A DNA stretch of 64,000 bases from Dinoroseobacter sp034111085 (GCA_034111085.1 JAWUXZ010000047.1:37248-101247); one strand, 5' to 3'. Positions 1 to 10,556 are shown, counted from the first letter of the stretch. Numbers and translations are program-made. The notes: generated by a model from the sequence alone, not told the origin.

Positions 1-2
1 CG

Positions 3-1856
3 CCTCTGATTGCGCTGATGCGCGACCAAGTGCGATCTCTGAAAGAATTGGGGGTCGAGGCGGGCGCGTTAACCTCCGGGAACACCCAAGAAGAGACCGA
101 TGCGGTGCTCGACGGGCTTCGAGATGGCTCTCTGCGGCTTCTCTACATGGCGCCCGAACGCCTTGCATCGTCGGCCACTGAAGGTCTGCTGCGCCGGGCA
201 GGCATTAACCTTATTGCGGTGGACGAGGCGCATTGCGTCAGCCAGTGGGGCCATGATTTCCGGCCAGACTACCTGCGCATCGGCGCGCTCAGACGCAGTC
301 TCAACGTGCCACTTGCCGCTTTTACTGCCACCGCAGACGCTGAAACCCGCGAAGAGATTGTCGAGAAGTTGTTCGACGGGCAAGCCCCTCGCAGTTTCCT
401 GCGCGGATTTGATCGCCCCAATATCCACCTCGCGTTCCAGCCCAAGGACCAGCCGCGCCGCCAGATTCTCGACTTCGCTGGGGCGCGCAAAGGACAATCC
501 GGCATCGTTTATTGCGGCACTCGCGCCAAGACCGAAACCTTAGCGGGCGCGCTGCGCGAAGACGGCCACAACGCGGTCGCCTATCACGGCGGGATGGATT
601 CCGCGCCGCGCCGCGAGGTTGAGGCTCGCTTTTCGCGCGAGGACGGCCTGATCGTGGTTGCTACCGTGGCGTTTGGGATGGGCGTTGATAAACCCGATAT
701 CCGCTGGGTCGCGCATGCTGATCTGCCCAAAAGCATCGAGGCGTATTACCAAGAAATTGGTCGCTCGGGCCGCGATGGTGCCCCGGCTGAGACATTAACT
801 CTGTTCGGCCCCGATGATATTCGTCTGCGCCGCAGCCAGATCGACGAAGGCATCGCGCCGCCCGAACGCAAAGGCGCAGATCACGGTCGCCTCAACGCAC
901 TTCTGGGTCTGGCCGAAGCGCTCGGTTGCCGCCGCGTCCAGTTGCTTGGATACTTTGGCGAGGACGCAGACCCGTGCGGCAACTGCGATCTGTGCGACAA
1001 ACCACCAGACGTGTTCGACGGGACCGAGGCTGTCCGCAAAGCCTTATCTGCGGCCCTGCGCACTGGCGAAAGCTTCGGCGCTGGCCACCTGATCGACATC
1101 CTGATGGGGATCGAGACGGACAAAACCAAGGCTCGCAATCACGACGCACTGCCCACTTTCGGGGTCGGTAAAGACCTCGACAAGCGGACATGGCAAGGCG
1201 TGTTTCGCCAAATGATGGGCCATGATTTGATGCGGCCAGATGCCGCCCGGCACGGCGCGCTTGTGATGACTGAAGCCGCCCGTCCGATCCTGCGCGGCGA
1301 GGCCAGCATCAGCCTGCGCCGGGATTTGCTGCAGAAAACCGACCGCCGCCCGATTCCAAAAGCTCTGGTCAGCGAGGAAGACGCGCCGCTCCTGTCTGCG
1401 CTGAAAGCCAAACGACGCGCGCTGGCCGAGGCCGCAAGCCTGCCCGCCTATATGATCTTCAACGACCGCACCCTGATCGAGATGGCCGAGACCAAGCCAG
1501 ACACGGTTGATGCTTTCGCTCGGATCAACGGCGTCGGTGCCACGAAGCTGGAAAAGTACGGCAGCGATTTTCTTGAGGTTATTTCAGGCTCAGTCCCAGC
1601 CGACATGCACCCAGCGCGCCGCGCACTGGCGGGTCGTGCATCAGGGACCGTCTATGACCGCCTCTGCGAAATCCAGACCGAGTTGATGAACGGCCCCACT
1701 GGCACCGACAAACCTGTTAGCTGCTCGGCCTCGCTTCTGCGCAAGGTGGCCGAAAAGCGCCCGACTTCGCTGTCGGCGCTGGAAACTCTGCTCGGGCCGC
1801 GCCGCGCGGAACGCTTTGGCCCCGCTTTCCTTGACGCGCTGCTAGCTGATACCTGA
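3..1856 (+). CDS. recQ: ATP-dependent DNA helicase RecQ (5' end outside window)
   Basis: RecQ is a 3'-5' DNA helicase of recombination and replication-fork repair. The frame is open to the left edge and already encodes motif Ia (SPLIALMRDQV), so the start and the Walker A motif lie upstream. Visible in order: the DEAH box (VDEAHCVSQWGHDFRP), the RecA-like second domain with the GMGVDKPDIRWV and QEIGRSGRDG motifs, a zinc-binding RQC stretch (CRR..CGNCDLC), and an HRDC domain near the C-terminus (INGVGATKLEKYG). The last 70 residues (SLSALETLLGPRRAERFGP) look like a second, HRDC-like helical repeat. yaaA follows 67 bases downstream on the same strand. Only the 5' end is missing; no frameshift is seen. 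Confidence 0.95.
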   Translation, partial: PLIALMRDQVRSLKELGVEAGALTSGNTQEETDAVLDGLRDGSLRLLYMAPERLASSATEGLLRRAGINLIAVDEAHCVSQWGHDFRPDYLRIGALRRSLNVPLAAFTATADAETREEIVEKLFDGQAPRSFLRGFDRPNIHLAFQPKDQPRRQILDFAGARKGQSGIVYCGTRAKTETLAGALREDGHNAVAYHGGMDSAPRREVEARFSREDGLIVVATVAFGMGVDKPDIRWVAHADLPKSIEAYYQEIGRSGRDGAPAETLTLFGPDDIRLRRSQIDEGIAPPERKGADHGRLNALLGLAEALGCRRVQLLGYFGEDADPCGNCDLCDKPPDVFDGTEAVRKALSAALRTGESFGAGHLIDILMGIETDKTKARNHDALPTFGVGKDLDKRTWQGVFRQMMGHDLMRPDAARHGALVMTEAARPILRGEASISLRRDLLQKTDRRPIPKALVSEEDAPLLSALKAKRRALAEAASLPAYMIFNDRTLIEMAETKPDTVDAFARINGVGATKLEKYGSDFLEVISGSVPADMHPARRALAGRASGTVYDRLCEIQTELMNGPTGTDKPVSCSASLLRKVAEKRPTSLSALETLLGPRRAERFGPAFLDALLADT

Positions 1857-1923
1857 CAAGACGCTGGAAGGCGCGCGCGACGCACCTATCTGTTCAACAT
1901 ACACACCGAAAGGTCCGCCAAAA

Positions 1924-2727
1924 ATGCTCGCCGTGCTCTCCCCCGCCAAGCGCCTCGATTGGACCGTTGAGGTGCCAAAGACCGCGACGATGCCTGATTT
2001 TCAGGACGATGCGAACACGCTTGCGGACATTGCGCGCGATCTCAGCGTTGGTGATTTGCAGCGCATGATGCACCTCAGCGCCGATCTCGCGCAGCTGAAC
2101 CACGAGCGCTTCGCCAGTTTTGCACCCTCGTCTGATCCGAGGGCTGCGAAACCTGCAGCGCTCGCGTTCGCGGGTGACACCTATCAGGGGTTGGAAGCCG
2201 CGACGCTGTGCGAGGACGATCTGCGCTGGGCGCAAAGCCATGTGCGCATTCTGTCGGGGCTTTACGGATTGCTGCGTCCGCTCGACCTGATCCAACCCTA
2301 CCGTTTGGAAATGGGCAGTCGGCTGGCGAATGCGCACGGCAAGACGCTGTATGCCTATTGGGGCGACCGCCTCGCTAAGTCGCTTGATTCGCAGAATGCC
2401 GAGGTAGGCGGCGAGTTTATCGTTAATTGCGCCTCCACTGAGTATTTTGGGGCTGTCGATCTGCGCGCGCTGACCTCAAAGGTCATCACGCCTGTGTTTC
2501 TCGAAGAAAAAGACGGTACCGCTAAAACTGTCGGGTTTTTCGCCAAGAAGGCACGCGGGGCGATGGCGCGCTATATTGTCGAGCACCGGATCACTGACCC
2601 CCAAGACCTGAAGGACTTCGACATCGGCGGCTACGGGTTTGATAAGGTCCAAAGTGAGGACATGCGCTGGATATTCCGCCGGGCCTATCCGCAGCAGCAG
2701 CCCGCGAAAGCTCGCAAACGCGCCTAG
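1924..2727 (+). CDS. yaaA: Peroxide-stress protein YaaA (UPF0246/DUF328)
   Basis: A 267-residue YaaA-family protein. In E. coli the family limits free iron and oxidative DNA damage during peroxide stress and binds DNA; the exact chemistry is not settled. The start LAVLSPAKRLDW, the central YGLLRPLDLIQPYRLEMG block and VNCASTEYF are family hallmarks, and the length is typical. An AAAGG-like ribosome site lies about 10 bases before the ATG. The stop shares a CTAG tetranucleotide with the stop of the converging sensor kinase gene, a 4-base tail-to-tail overlap. Confidence 0.93.
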   Translation: MLAVLSPAKRLDWTVEVPKTATMPDFQDDANTLADIARDLSVGDLQRMMHLSADLAQLNHERFASFAPSSDPRAAKPAALAFAGDTYQGLEAATLCEDDLRWAQSHVRILSGLYGLLRPLDLIQPYRLEMGSRLANAHGKTLYAYWGDRLAKSLDSQNAEVGGEFIVNCASTEYFGAVDLRALTSKVITPVFLEEKDGTAKTVGFFAKKARGAMARYIVEHRITDPQDLKDFDIGGYGFDKVQSEDMRWIFRRAYPQQQPAKARKRA

Positions 2728-4967
2728 GCCGAAATTGCCTCTTTGCCTGCGGCCATTGCAATTTCTTCGACCAATTTGGCTTTGCGCAACGGTTTGGTCA
2801 GCACTCGGTCAATGCCACTGGTCATGATCCGCTCAGCATCGCCGTCCATCGCGTGCGCCGTCATCGCAATGATCGGAACCGGGGTCAGATGATTTTCGGC
2901 CTCATAGGCGCGGATATGACGTGTGGCCTCCATTCCGTCCATTTCGGGCATAGAGATGTCCATGAACACCACCGCAGGGTTCTGGTCCTTATAGGCGGCA
3001 ACCGCCTCCACGCCGTTGCTTGCAAAAGTCAGGGCGATATCCTGATCCTTAACCATTTTGCGAAAAACCAGTTGGTTGGTGCGGTTGTCGTCTGCGGCCA
3101 GAACCCTCAACCCAGCAGAGCGTGCGATAGGTTTCGCAGCAGGCTTTAGTGCGACAGGCGCTGGTTTCATGACGCTTTTCGGCATCCGCACCTTGGCAGG
3201 GACCTTGCGCGGTGTGGCACGTGCCCCGGCTTTGGCGGGCTCCAACCCGAGGGCTTCGTCCAATTGCGACAGGGCGGCCAAAAGATCGCGCCGCAGCATC
3301 GGCTTGGTTAAGATCGCGGCAAAACGCTTGCGCTCGGTAGCGCGTAGCCCGGCAACAGCCCCTGAGCTGAACAGCACTACAGGACATTCCGGAATCGCTT
3401 TTTGCAGCCTGAGCGCGAGTGCAGGCCCGTTCATTTCCGGCATCTCGTGGTCGGTAATCACCAGATCGGGGGCCTGTCCACCGCCCAGCGCACCCAGCAG
3501 ATCCGCGCCAGACGCGAAGCTTGCAACGCCCAGTCCAAGCGCTTCGAGGTGACGTCGCAAGATCACACGATTAACCTTAAGATCGTCAACAATCGCGACG
3601 CTACGAATGCGGCGCGGCTTTGGCAGATCGGGCTTTTTTGCATTCGGGCCAAACGGCAGTGTCAGGGTAATCCCAAAAGTTGATCCTTGATCGGGCACCG
3701 AGCGCACCCAGATATCGCCCTGCATCAGCCGCACCAGATGACGGCTGATGGCCAGTCCCAGCCCCGTGCCTTCAAACTTGCGGTTTTTCTCATCCTCGGC
3801 CTGATTGAACTCGCCAAAGATGTGACCCTGCAGGTCTTCGGGAATGCCGATGCCGGTATCTTCAATCTCGATGCTGAAGCCTTGTTGGCCGGGTTTGGCT
3901 GCCTCAGTTGCCTTCACGCGCACAAGGACATGGCCCGTTTGTGTAAACTTGATGGCATTTCCAACTAGGTTGGTCAGGATTTGGCGCAGACGCCCCGCAT
4001 CCGCGATCATTTCGCCAGTGACGCTAAGATCGAAATCGACGGCCAAATGCAGGCCCTTGGCCTTAGCGCCGGGTTGCACCAGCAACAAAACCTCGTGCAA
4101 AACCCGTTCCAGATCAAACGGTTCCGGATGCAACTCCAGCTTTTGCGCCTCAATTTTCGAATAATCCAGCACATCGTTAATGATCACCAAAAGCGCTTCG
4201 CCCGAGTTCCTGATCGTCTCGGCATAAAGGCGATGTTCATCCGACAGCGTCGAGTCGCAGAGTAGATCAGCCATCCCAACGACGCCGTTCATCGGCGTGC
4301 GAATCTCGTGGCTCATATTCGCGAGGAACGCTGATTTGGCGCGGTTTGCGGCCTCCGCGCGTTCACGGGCATCTTTCAGGTCGGCTTGGTGCTGCACCGT
4401 TTCGGAGATGTTCATGCCAAGGCTCAGCACATCTCCTTGCGGCGTGCGCTCGTCTTTCAGTTTCAGAAACGCGCCGGTCCAAAGCCGGATGGTTTGCGAT
4501 CGAATCTCAGGTGTGTCCCACCGCGCCAGCATCATGGCGCGCCATGCCGCAGAACTTAACCCCTCGGGATCGACCAGCCCTTCGGACATACATAAATCCA
4601 GTAGGTCGCCATAAGGAATGCCCGGCCGCACGTCCTCAAGCCCTTCAAAAATCGCCAAATATGCCGGATTCGCCAGCACCAATTTTCCGTCACGATCAAA
4701 CACCGCGAACCCGTCTTGGATCGCCTCGAATGAAGACCAGAGTCGCGCCTGAACCTGCTCCAGATCGGATTTCACTTGCGCGTTCTCGTCAACTAATTCA
4801 GCCGCCTCGGCGCGCTGCTGCACGATTTGATCGGTTAAGCTTAATGCATGGCGCGACAACTGGGCATTGGCCATTGCCAGCTCGCGGGTTTTGACGTCGA
4901 GCATCCGCTCAGCGGCCAAGCGCGTGCGCCGCTCGCGGGCGAGGTGTTGTTCAATCTCACTGAGCAT
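2724..4967 (-). CDS. Hybrid sensor histidine kinase with PAS and two receiver domains
   Basis: A 747-residue cytoplasmic-type hybrid kinase. Residues 1-75 are charged and heptad-rich, a probable coiled coil. A PAS-like domain follows (about 76-190, FEAIQDGFAVFDRDGK). The dimerisation H-box is at 216-228 with phospho-acceptor His220 (SHEIRTPMNG). The ATPase domain shows the N-box NLVGNAIKFT, DTGIGI and GTGLGLAI. Two receiver domains follow, with likely phospho-Asp506 (ITDHEMPEMNG) and Asp670 (FMDISMPEMDG), joined by a Pro/Lys/Ala-rich linker. No transmembrane helix and no Hpt domain are visible, so a separate phosphotransfer protein is probably needed. No response regulator is adjacent. It shares a 144-base divergent intergenic region with the alpha-2-macroglobulin gene; any regulatory link is inference. 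Confidence 0.92.
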   Translation of the reverse strand: MLSEIEQHLARERRTRLAAERMLDVKTRELAMANAQLSRHALSLTDQIVQQRAEAAELVDENAQVKSDLEQVQARLWSSFEAIQDGFAVFDRDGKLVLANPAYLAIFEGLEDVRPGIPYGDLLDLCMSEGLVDPEGLSSAAWRAMMLARWDTPEIRSQTIRLWTGAFLKLKDERTPQGDVLSLGMNISETVQHQADLKDARERAEAANRAKSAFLANMSHEIRTPMNGVVGMADLLCDSTLSDEHRLYAETIRNSGEALLVIINDVLDYSKIEAQKLELHPEPFDLERVLHEVLLLVQPGAKAKGLHLAVDFDLSVTGEMIADAGRLRQILTNLVGNAIKFTQTGHVLVRVKATEAAKPGQQGFSIEIEDTGIGIPEDLQGHIFGEFNQAEDEKNRKFEGTGLGLAISRHLVRLMQGDIWVRSVPDQGSTFGITLTLPFGPNAKKPDLPKPRRIRSVAIVDDLKVNRVILRRHLEALGLGVASFASGADLLGALGGGQAPDLVITDHEMPEMNGPALALRLQKAIPECPVVLFSSGAVAGLRATERKRFAAILTKPMLRRDLLAALSQLDEALGLEPAKAGARATPRKVPAKVRMPKSVMKPAPVALKPAAKPIARSAGLRVLAADDNRTNQLVFRKMVKDQDIALTFASNGVEAVAAYKDQNPAVVFMDISMPEMDGMEATRHIRAYEAENHLTPVPIIAMTAHAMDGDAERIMTSGIDRVLTKPLRKAKLVEEIAMAAGKEAISA

Positions 4968-5111
4968 AGGCGTGTGGCAAGTCAGGGTCTTTCATGTCTC
5001 TCCCAAGCGTTTTCGCGCAAAAGAGTGAACCGTCCCTTAACCGCGCCGCTCTTGCCTGCGCGTGGATGCATGTGCGACGCTTCCACCAGATCCCGTTCCC
5101 GGAGATGTATC

Positions 5112-8100
5112 ATGCGCTTTTCTACCCTTTTTGCCGCCACCATAGCTGTTTTTTTAACGCTTCCAGTTGCTGCCCAGCCGTTGCCAGACGTGCTTGACCA
5201 GCGCCGCATTTCCATCACGCAGAACATTGATTTCCCGGGTGGCGATCTGATCTCGATCTTCGAGACAGACTTCGAAAGCTGTAGTGCGGCTTGCCTCGCC
5301 GACCCCGATTGCGGGGCGTTTACCTTTAACAACCGCTCCAACGCGTGCTTCCCAAAATCGGATGCGCTTGAGGCCTTGCCGTTTGAGGGTGCCACCTCCG
5401 CCCGTGTCTTTTCCACCGCGTCCGCCGCGTTGAATGCACAATCTTCGCGCCTTGCCCAACTTGGCTTTCTGCGCGCTGAAGATGCAACCGCTGCCCGCGA
5501 TCTGGCCCGCGCCTTGCCCGGTCGCCATGTTGCCGGTGAATGGACCGCAGGAGCACTACTTGATGCCGCCCGCGACGCCCGCCAATCTGGCGCGCCCTTG
5601 GCCGCGCTGCGCTTCACCGGCGCTGCGTTGAACTTAACCGATGCCCCCCGCGACTGGCTGTCCTACGCCCAACTTGCCGCCGCTTTAACGGGCGGGAATG
5701 CCCGCGAAACAAGGGTTTGGCGTGAGCGCGCGATCAGTGCCAGCCTTAACGCTTTCCTGCGCGCGGGCGATCCGCAGCTTCAGGCAGGCGCGCTGTCGGT
5801 CATGGCTGTGGGCTTAGAGGGCGCTGGCCGTGGGCGCGACATGATCCCTGCGCTCCGGCTGGCAAACGCGATCCTACCACGCGCCGAGACTGAGCAGGCG
5901 ATCGAGGATGCGATTGCCAAACACGGATTCCGCATCACCGAACACCGCGTCGATAACGACAGCAGCACCCCGCGTGTTTGCGCGATTTTCTCCGAACCGC
6001 TTGTAACCACCGGTGTCGATTACGCACCCTTCGTGCAGTCCGCGATTACGGGCCTCGCGATCACCGCCGAGGATCGCCAGATTTGCGTCGACGGCGTTGT
6101 TCACGGCGAGCGCTACCGCCTTTCCTTCCGCGCGGGCCTGCCTGCGGCGTCGGGCGAGGTGCTGTCCAAAACCGTCCCGCTTGAGATCTACGTCCGCGAC
6201 CGTGCGCCGTCGCTGCGGTTTCCGGGGCGCGGCTATATCCTGCCAGCTGGGGCCGAGGTTGCGTTGCCTGTGGTCACGGTGAACCTCGCCGAAGTCGCGC
6301 TGAGCCTCAGCAAGGTAAGTGACCGCACTATCTTAACCACGATGCAAGAAGGCCTCTTTGCACGTCCGATCCCGGTTTGGGAGGAAGGTCCATTCGCCGA
6401 AACCCGTGCGACCGAGATTTGGCAGGGCACGGGCCTCGTCGAAGGCACGCTAAACCGCGATACCACCACGCGCCTGCCCTTGGAGGTTGAGACCGGCACC
6501 CTTACTCCCGGCCTCTATGTCCTAACCGCCCGAATTCCCGGCGTGCGCGGCGAGAACATACCGCCTGCCAGCCAATGGTTCGTTGTCAGCGATCTGGGTT
6601 TGACGACTTACCGGGGCAATGACGGTCTGCATGTCTATGTGCGCGGTCTCAGCGATACTGGTGCCAAGCCCGACGCGACCGTTCAAATTATCAGCCGCAG
6701 CAATGGCTTACTGGCTGAGGTCACGACCGATGCCGATGGGTATGCCCGCATAGCGCCTGCGCTTTTGAACGGTCCTGCCGGGGCCGCGCCTGCGCTTTTG
6801 ACCGTGCGCCAAGGCAACGAAGACTTCGCCTTTCTGTCGCTGACCGACCCCGAGTTTGACTTGTCTGATCGCGGTGTTGCCGGGCGTATTTCGCCGCCGC
6901 CGCTCGACATTTTTGCCACTACGGATCGCGGGGCATACCGCGCAGGCGAGGTTATTCAGGCCACGCTTCTCGCGCGAAATCCCCAAGGCGTTGCCGTCCC
7001 CGACATTCCGCTCACGCTGATTCTGTCGCGCCCTGATGGCGTCGAATATAGCCGCCAACTTATCCAGCCCATCGGCGCGGGCGGCTACACTACGGCCTTG
7101 CCGCTCGGTGCAACTGTGCCGCGCGGGACCTGGAGCCTCGCAGTTCATGTCGACCCAGACGCCGCCGCCGTGACGACCGAGCTTGTACTGGTCGAAGATT
7201 TCTTGCCAGAGCGCCTCGATCTGGTTCTGGACGCGCCCGAAGGCCCATTGCCCGCTGGGTCGATGATCCCATTAACCTTGCAGGCAGATTACCTCTTTGG
7301 TGCGCCCGCCCCTGATCTTCCGCTTGAGGGGACTGTTCGCCTGCGAGCCAGCCAATCCCTCGACGGCTTTCCCGGTGTTCGCTTCGGGCGCCATGACAAT
7401 GCGCCCACCCCACAAGCGAGCGCTTTGCCAGATGCCACGACCGACGCCTCCGGGGCTGCGACCTTGAACATACCGCTTCCTGATCTGCCTGCCACCGACC
7501 GTCCCATCACCGCTACCGTGACCGTCACGCTCAGCGAAGGCAGTGGCCGTCCGGTTGAGCGTCAGATTACCCGCGCCTTGTTGCCCATCGGTCCGCTTCT
7601 GGGCATCCGCCCGCTATTTGAGGATCGTGCCGCCGAAGGCTCCGCCGCCAGTTTTGAGCTGGTCAGCCTCGCCTCCGATCTGTCGCCACAGGCTATGCAG
7701 GTCGATTGGGCGCTGCACCGGATCGAGCGTGATTATCAATGGTATCAACTTTACGGGCGCTGGTCGTGGGAACCGATCTCTCGCCGCACCCGCGTTGCCA
7801 CCGGAAGCGCTGACTTGAGCACCGGTCGCGCAACCATTGAAGCCTTGGTTGAATGGGGCCGCTACGAGTTAGAAGTCGTGCGCAATGACGGGCCGTACCT
7901 GTCGGCTTCCACACAGTTTTCTGCCGGCTGGGTCGGCGAGGGCGATGCGGCAAGCACGCCTGATCTGCTTGAACTTGGCCTCGATAAGGACGTCTATTCC
8001 GTGGGCGAGGTTGCGCGCCTGCGCATTACTGCGCCCCAAGCGGGCACTGCGCTGTTAACCATCTTGTCAGACGGCATAATTGACCGCGCTGTTCACGCCT

Positions 8101-10556
8101 TGCCCGCTGGTGAAACCACCCTCGATCTGCCCGTCACCGACGCATGGGGCAGCGGCGCTTACGTCACTGTCAGCCTTCTGCGCCCCATGGACCGCGCCGC
8201 CGCACAGCAACCCAGCCGCGCGCTTGGCCTCGTCCACGCTGCGGTTGATCCCGGTCTCCAAGCCTTGAGCGTGCGGTTTGAGGCGCCGGAAATTGCGCCC
8301 GCCGCTGGTCCGCTCTTTGCGAGCCTGTTCGTGCCGGATCTGCCCGAGGGCGTCCAAGCCTATGCCACCGTCGCGGCCGTCGATGTCGGCATCCTTAATC
8401 TCACCAGTTTCGACAGCCCCGACCCCAGCGCGCATTACTTTGGCCAACGCGCGCTCGGCGTTGGATTGCGCGACATCTACGGACGCTTGATTGACGGGAT
8501 GCAGGGCACAATGGGCCAGGTTCGTTCCGGCGGCGATGCCGGTGCCTCGATGCGGATGCAAGCACCACCGCCGACTGAAGAGCTTGCCGTCGCGTTTAGC
8601 GGTCCAATCCAGATTGGGCCCGATGGACACGCGCCTTTGCGCTTCGATTTCGACGGGTTCAACGGCACTGTGCGTCTGATGGCCGTGGTTTGGACGGACG
8701 AAGGCGTGGGCCAAGCAGAAGCCGACGTGATCCTGCGCGATCCCATCGTCCTCAGCGCCAGTCTGCCCCGCTTCCTCGCGCCGGGTGACAAGAGCCTTTT
8801 GCGACTAGAGTTAACGCATGTGGATGGCGATTCCGGGCGTGTTGCACTTGTGGTCTCCGCCGATGGCCCGCTTGAGGTCGATCTGACGCGCTTGCCTAGT
8901 GCCGTAGAAATCTCAGATCAGGGCCGCGAAATTCTTGAAATCCCGATCCGCGCACGCGGCGAGGGTGACGCGCGTATCACCATCGATCTGACCACCCCCG
9001 ATGGCACCGCTGTGCAGCGTAGTCTTACGCTCGGCATTCGCGCCAATGACCCCGAAATCAGTGTGTCCGACCGCATCACGCTGGTGCCCGGGTCTACCTT
9101 TACGCTGGACCGAAATTTGCTTGCGGGCTTCAAGCCGGGCACTGGCCAAATCATCTTGTCGGCAGGTCCGCTCGCGCGTTTTGATGCGCCCGGATTGCTT
9201 GCCGCGCTCGACCGTTACCCGTGGGGTTGCACCGAGCAAATTGCGTCCCGCGCTCTGCCGCTGCTTTACGCCCAGCCCTTGGCTGAAGCGATGGGCCTTG
9301 ACCGCGACCAGACGCTCAGCAGCCGTCTTGCCGAGGCCGTCGATACCATGCTGTCGCGCCAATCTTCCAACGGTGCGTTCGGATTGTGGCGCGCAGGCTC
9401 TGGCGATCTGTGGCTGGATGCCTACGTAACGGATGTGCTGTCGCGCGCCCGCGCCCAAGGTATTTCTGTGCCGGATCGTGCCTTTACGCTGGCCCTCGAT
9501 AACCTGCAAAACCGCGTTAACTACGCCGCCGATTTCGACGAGGGGGGCGAGGAAATTGCCTATGCCCTGCACGTTCTCGCCCGGGAAGGGGCCGCTGCAA
9601 TTGGCGACTTGCGCTACTATGCGGATGTCAAAGCGGGTGATTTCGGAACGCCTATGGCCCTCGCTCAGCTTGGCGCAGCACTTGCTGCTTACGGTGATCA
9701 ACCCCGTGCGGATCGCCTGTTTGCCGCCGCCAATTCCCGCGTTCTGAGCGCACAACCCGAGGCCGCCGTTTGGCGAGACGACTACGGTACTGCGCGGCGC
9801 GATGCGGCTGCGGTTTTGGCGCTTGGGGTCGAGGCTGGAACAGAAGTTCTCAACCGCGACGCGCTCGTTAACGCCAGCCTCGCTGGCCCGGACCGCCCGC
9901 GTTCCACCCAGGAGGCCGCGTGGACAATGCTCGCCGCCCAAGCGCTTTTGGAAGGCACCAGCGCTGATCTTATCGTCAACGGTGATCCCGCCGAGGGCCC
10001 GCTCGTGCGCGTGATGGACAGTGCAAGTTTTAAGCCGATGGAGTTTCAGACCGCCTCCAACCGCCCCGAAACTCTCGTCATCACTCGCTTTGGGGTGCCC
10101 GAGGTCGCGCCTGATCCCGGCGGTAATGGCTATGCGATTGACCGTCTGTATTTCACGCTCGACGGTGAACCTGTGCAACCTGAACGCCTTAGGGTCGGCA
10201 CGCGTCTTGTCACCGTCCTGAAGATCACGCCTTTGGGCGCGCGCGAGGGGCGCTTGATGGTCGTCGATCCGTTGCCTGCCGGGCTTGAGATCGACAATCC
10301 AAACTTGCTCAGCACTGGCGACATTGGCGCGTTGGACTGGTTAACGCTGGCGACGACGCCGCAGAATGTCGAGTTTCGCAGCGACCAGTTCCGCGCCGCC
10401 ATTGACCAACGCGGCAGGACGCCGTTGCAGTTGGCCTATATCGTGCGCGCTGTGACGCCCGGCGCGTTCCATCATCCGGCGGCCCATGTGGAAGATATGT
10501 ACCGTCCGCAATTTCGGGCCCAAGGTGTCACCGGGCGTCTCGAGGTGGTGCGCTAA
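5112..10556 (+). CDS. Alpha-2-macroglobulin family protein with N-terminal PAN/Apple-like domain
   Basis: A 1814-residue secreted protein. The start at 5112 is chosen because it follows a GGAGA ribosome site and opens a clear signal peptide (MRFSTLFAATIAVFLTL, cleavage after VAA); longer starts upstream would bury this. Residues about 25-98 form a Cys-rich PAN/Apple-like module (CSAACLADPDCGAF). Then come repeated beta-sandwich MG-type domains and a thioester motif CTEQ at 1373-1376 (YPWGCTEQ), followed by the helical thioester domain and C-terminal receptor-like domain. Family knowledge: bacterial alpha-2-macroglobulins trap attacking proteases in the periplasm through the thioester. There is no lipobox, unlike E. 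coli YfhM, so it should be soluble. It abuts pbpC with no spacer, the widely conserved pairing. Confidence 0.93.
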   Translation: MRFSTLFAATIAVFLTLPVAAQPLPDVLDQRRISITQNIDFPGGDLISIFETDFESCSAACLADPDCGAFTFNNRSNACFPKSDALEALPFEGATSARVFSTASAALNAQSSRLAQLGFLRAEDATAARDLARALPGRHVAGEWTAGALLDAARDARQSGAPLAALRFTGAALNLTDAPRDWLSYAQLAAALTGGNARETRVWRERAISASLNAFLRAGDPQLQAGALSVMAVGLEGAGRGRDMIPALRLANAILPRAETEQAIEDAIAKHGFRITEHRVDNDSSTPRVCAIFSEPLVTTGVDYAPFVQSAITGLAITAEDRQICVDGVVHGERYRLSFRAGLPAASGEVLSKTVPLEIYVRDRAPSLRFPGRGYILPAGAEVALPVVTVNLAEVALSLSKVSDRTILTTMQEGLFARPIPVWEEGPFAETRATEIWQGTGLVEGTLNRDTTTRLPLEVETGTLTPGLYVLTARIPGVRGENIPPASQWFVVSDLGLTTYRGNDGLHVYVRGLSDTGAKPDATVQIISRSNGLLAEVTTDADGYARIAPALLNGPAGAAPALLTVRQGNEDFAFLSLTDPEFDLSDRGVAGRISPPPLDIFATTDRGAYRAGEVIQATLLARNPQGVAVPDIPLTLILSRPDGVEYSRQLIQPIGAGGYTTALPLGATVPRGTWSLAVHVDPDAAAVTTELVLVEDFLPERLDLVLDAPEGPLPAGSMIPLTLQADYLFGAPAPDLPLEGTVRLRASQSLDGFPGVRFGRHDNAPTPQASALPDATTDASGAATLNIPLPDLPATDRPITATVTVTLSEGSGRPVERQITRALLPIGPLLGIRPLFEDRAAEGSAASFELVSLASDLSPQAMQVDWALHRIERDYQWYQLYGRWSWEPISRRTRVATGSADLSTGRATIEALVEWGRYELEVVRNDGPYLSASTQFSAGWVGEGDAASTPDLLELGLDKDVYSVGEVARLRITAPQAGTALLTILSDGIIDRAVHALPAGETTLDLPVTDAWGSGAYVTVSLLRPMDRAAAQQPSRALGLVHAAVDPGLQALSVRFEAPEIAPAAGPLFASLFVPDLPEGVQAYATVAAVDVGILNLTSFDSPDPSAHYFGQRALGVGLRDIYGRLIDGMQGTMGQVRSGGDAGASMRMQAPPPTEELAVAFSGPIQIGPDGHAPLRFDFDGFNGTVRLMAVVWTDEGVGQAEADVILRDPIVLSASLPRFLAPGDKSLLRLELTHVDGDSGRVALVVSADGPLEVDLTRLPSAVEISDQGREILEIPIRARGEGDARITIDLTTPDGTAVQRSLTLGIRANDPEISVSDRITLVPGSTFTLDRNLLAGFKPGTGQIILSAGPLARFDAPGLLAALDRYPWGCTEQIASRALPLLYAQPLAEAMGLDRDQTLSSRLAEAVDTMLSRQSSNGAFGLWRAGSGDLWLDAYVTDVLSRARAQGISVPDRAFTLALDNLQNRVNYAADFDEGGEEIAYALHVLAREGAAAIGDLRYYADVKAGDFGTPMALAQLGAALAAYGDQPRADRLFAAANSRVLSAQPEAAVWRDDYGTARRDAAAVLALGVEAGTEVLNRDALVNASLAGPDRPRSTQEAAWTMLAAQALLEGTSADLIVNGDPAEGPLVRVMDSASFKPMEFQTASNRPETLVITRFGVPEVAPDPGGNGYAIDRLYFTLDGEPVQPERLRVGTRLVTVLKITPLGAREGRLMVVDPLPAGLEIDNPNLLSTGDIGALDWLTLATTPQNVEFRSDQFRAAIDQRGRTPLQLAYIVRAVTPGAFHHPAAHVEDMYRPQFRAQGVTGRLEVVR

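Noticed and set aside
8913..10178. 421-codon open frame antisense to the alpha-2-macroglobulin gene
   Set aside because: It lies wholly inside a clearly real gene, shows no domain or motif, and is explained by GC-rich codon bias in the opposite strand.
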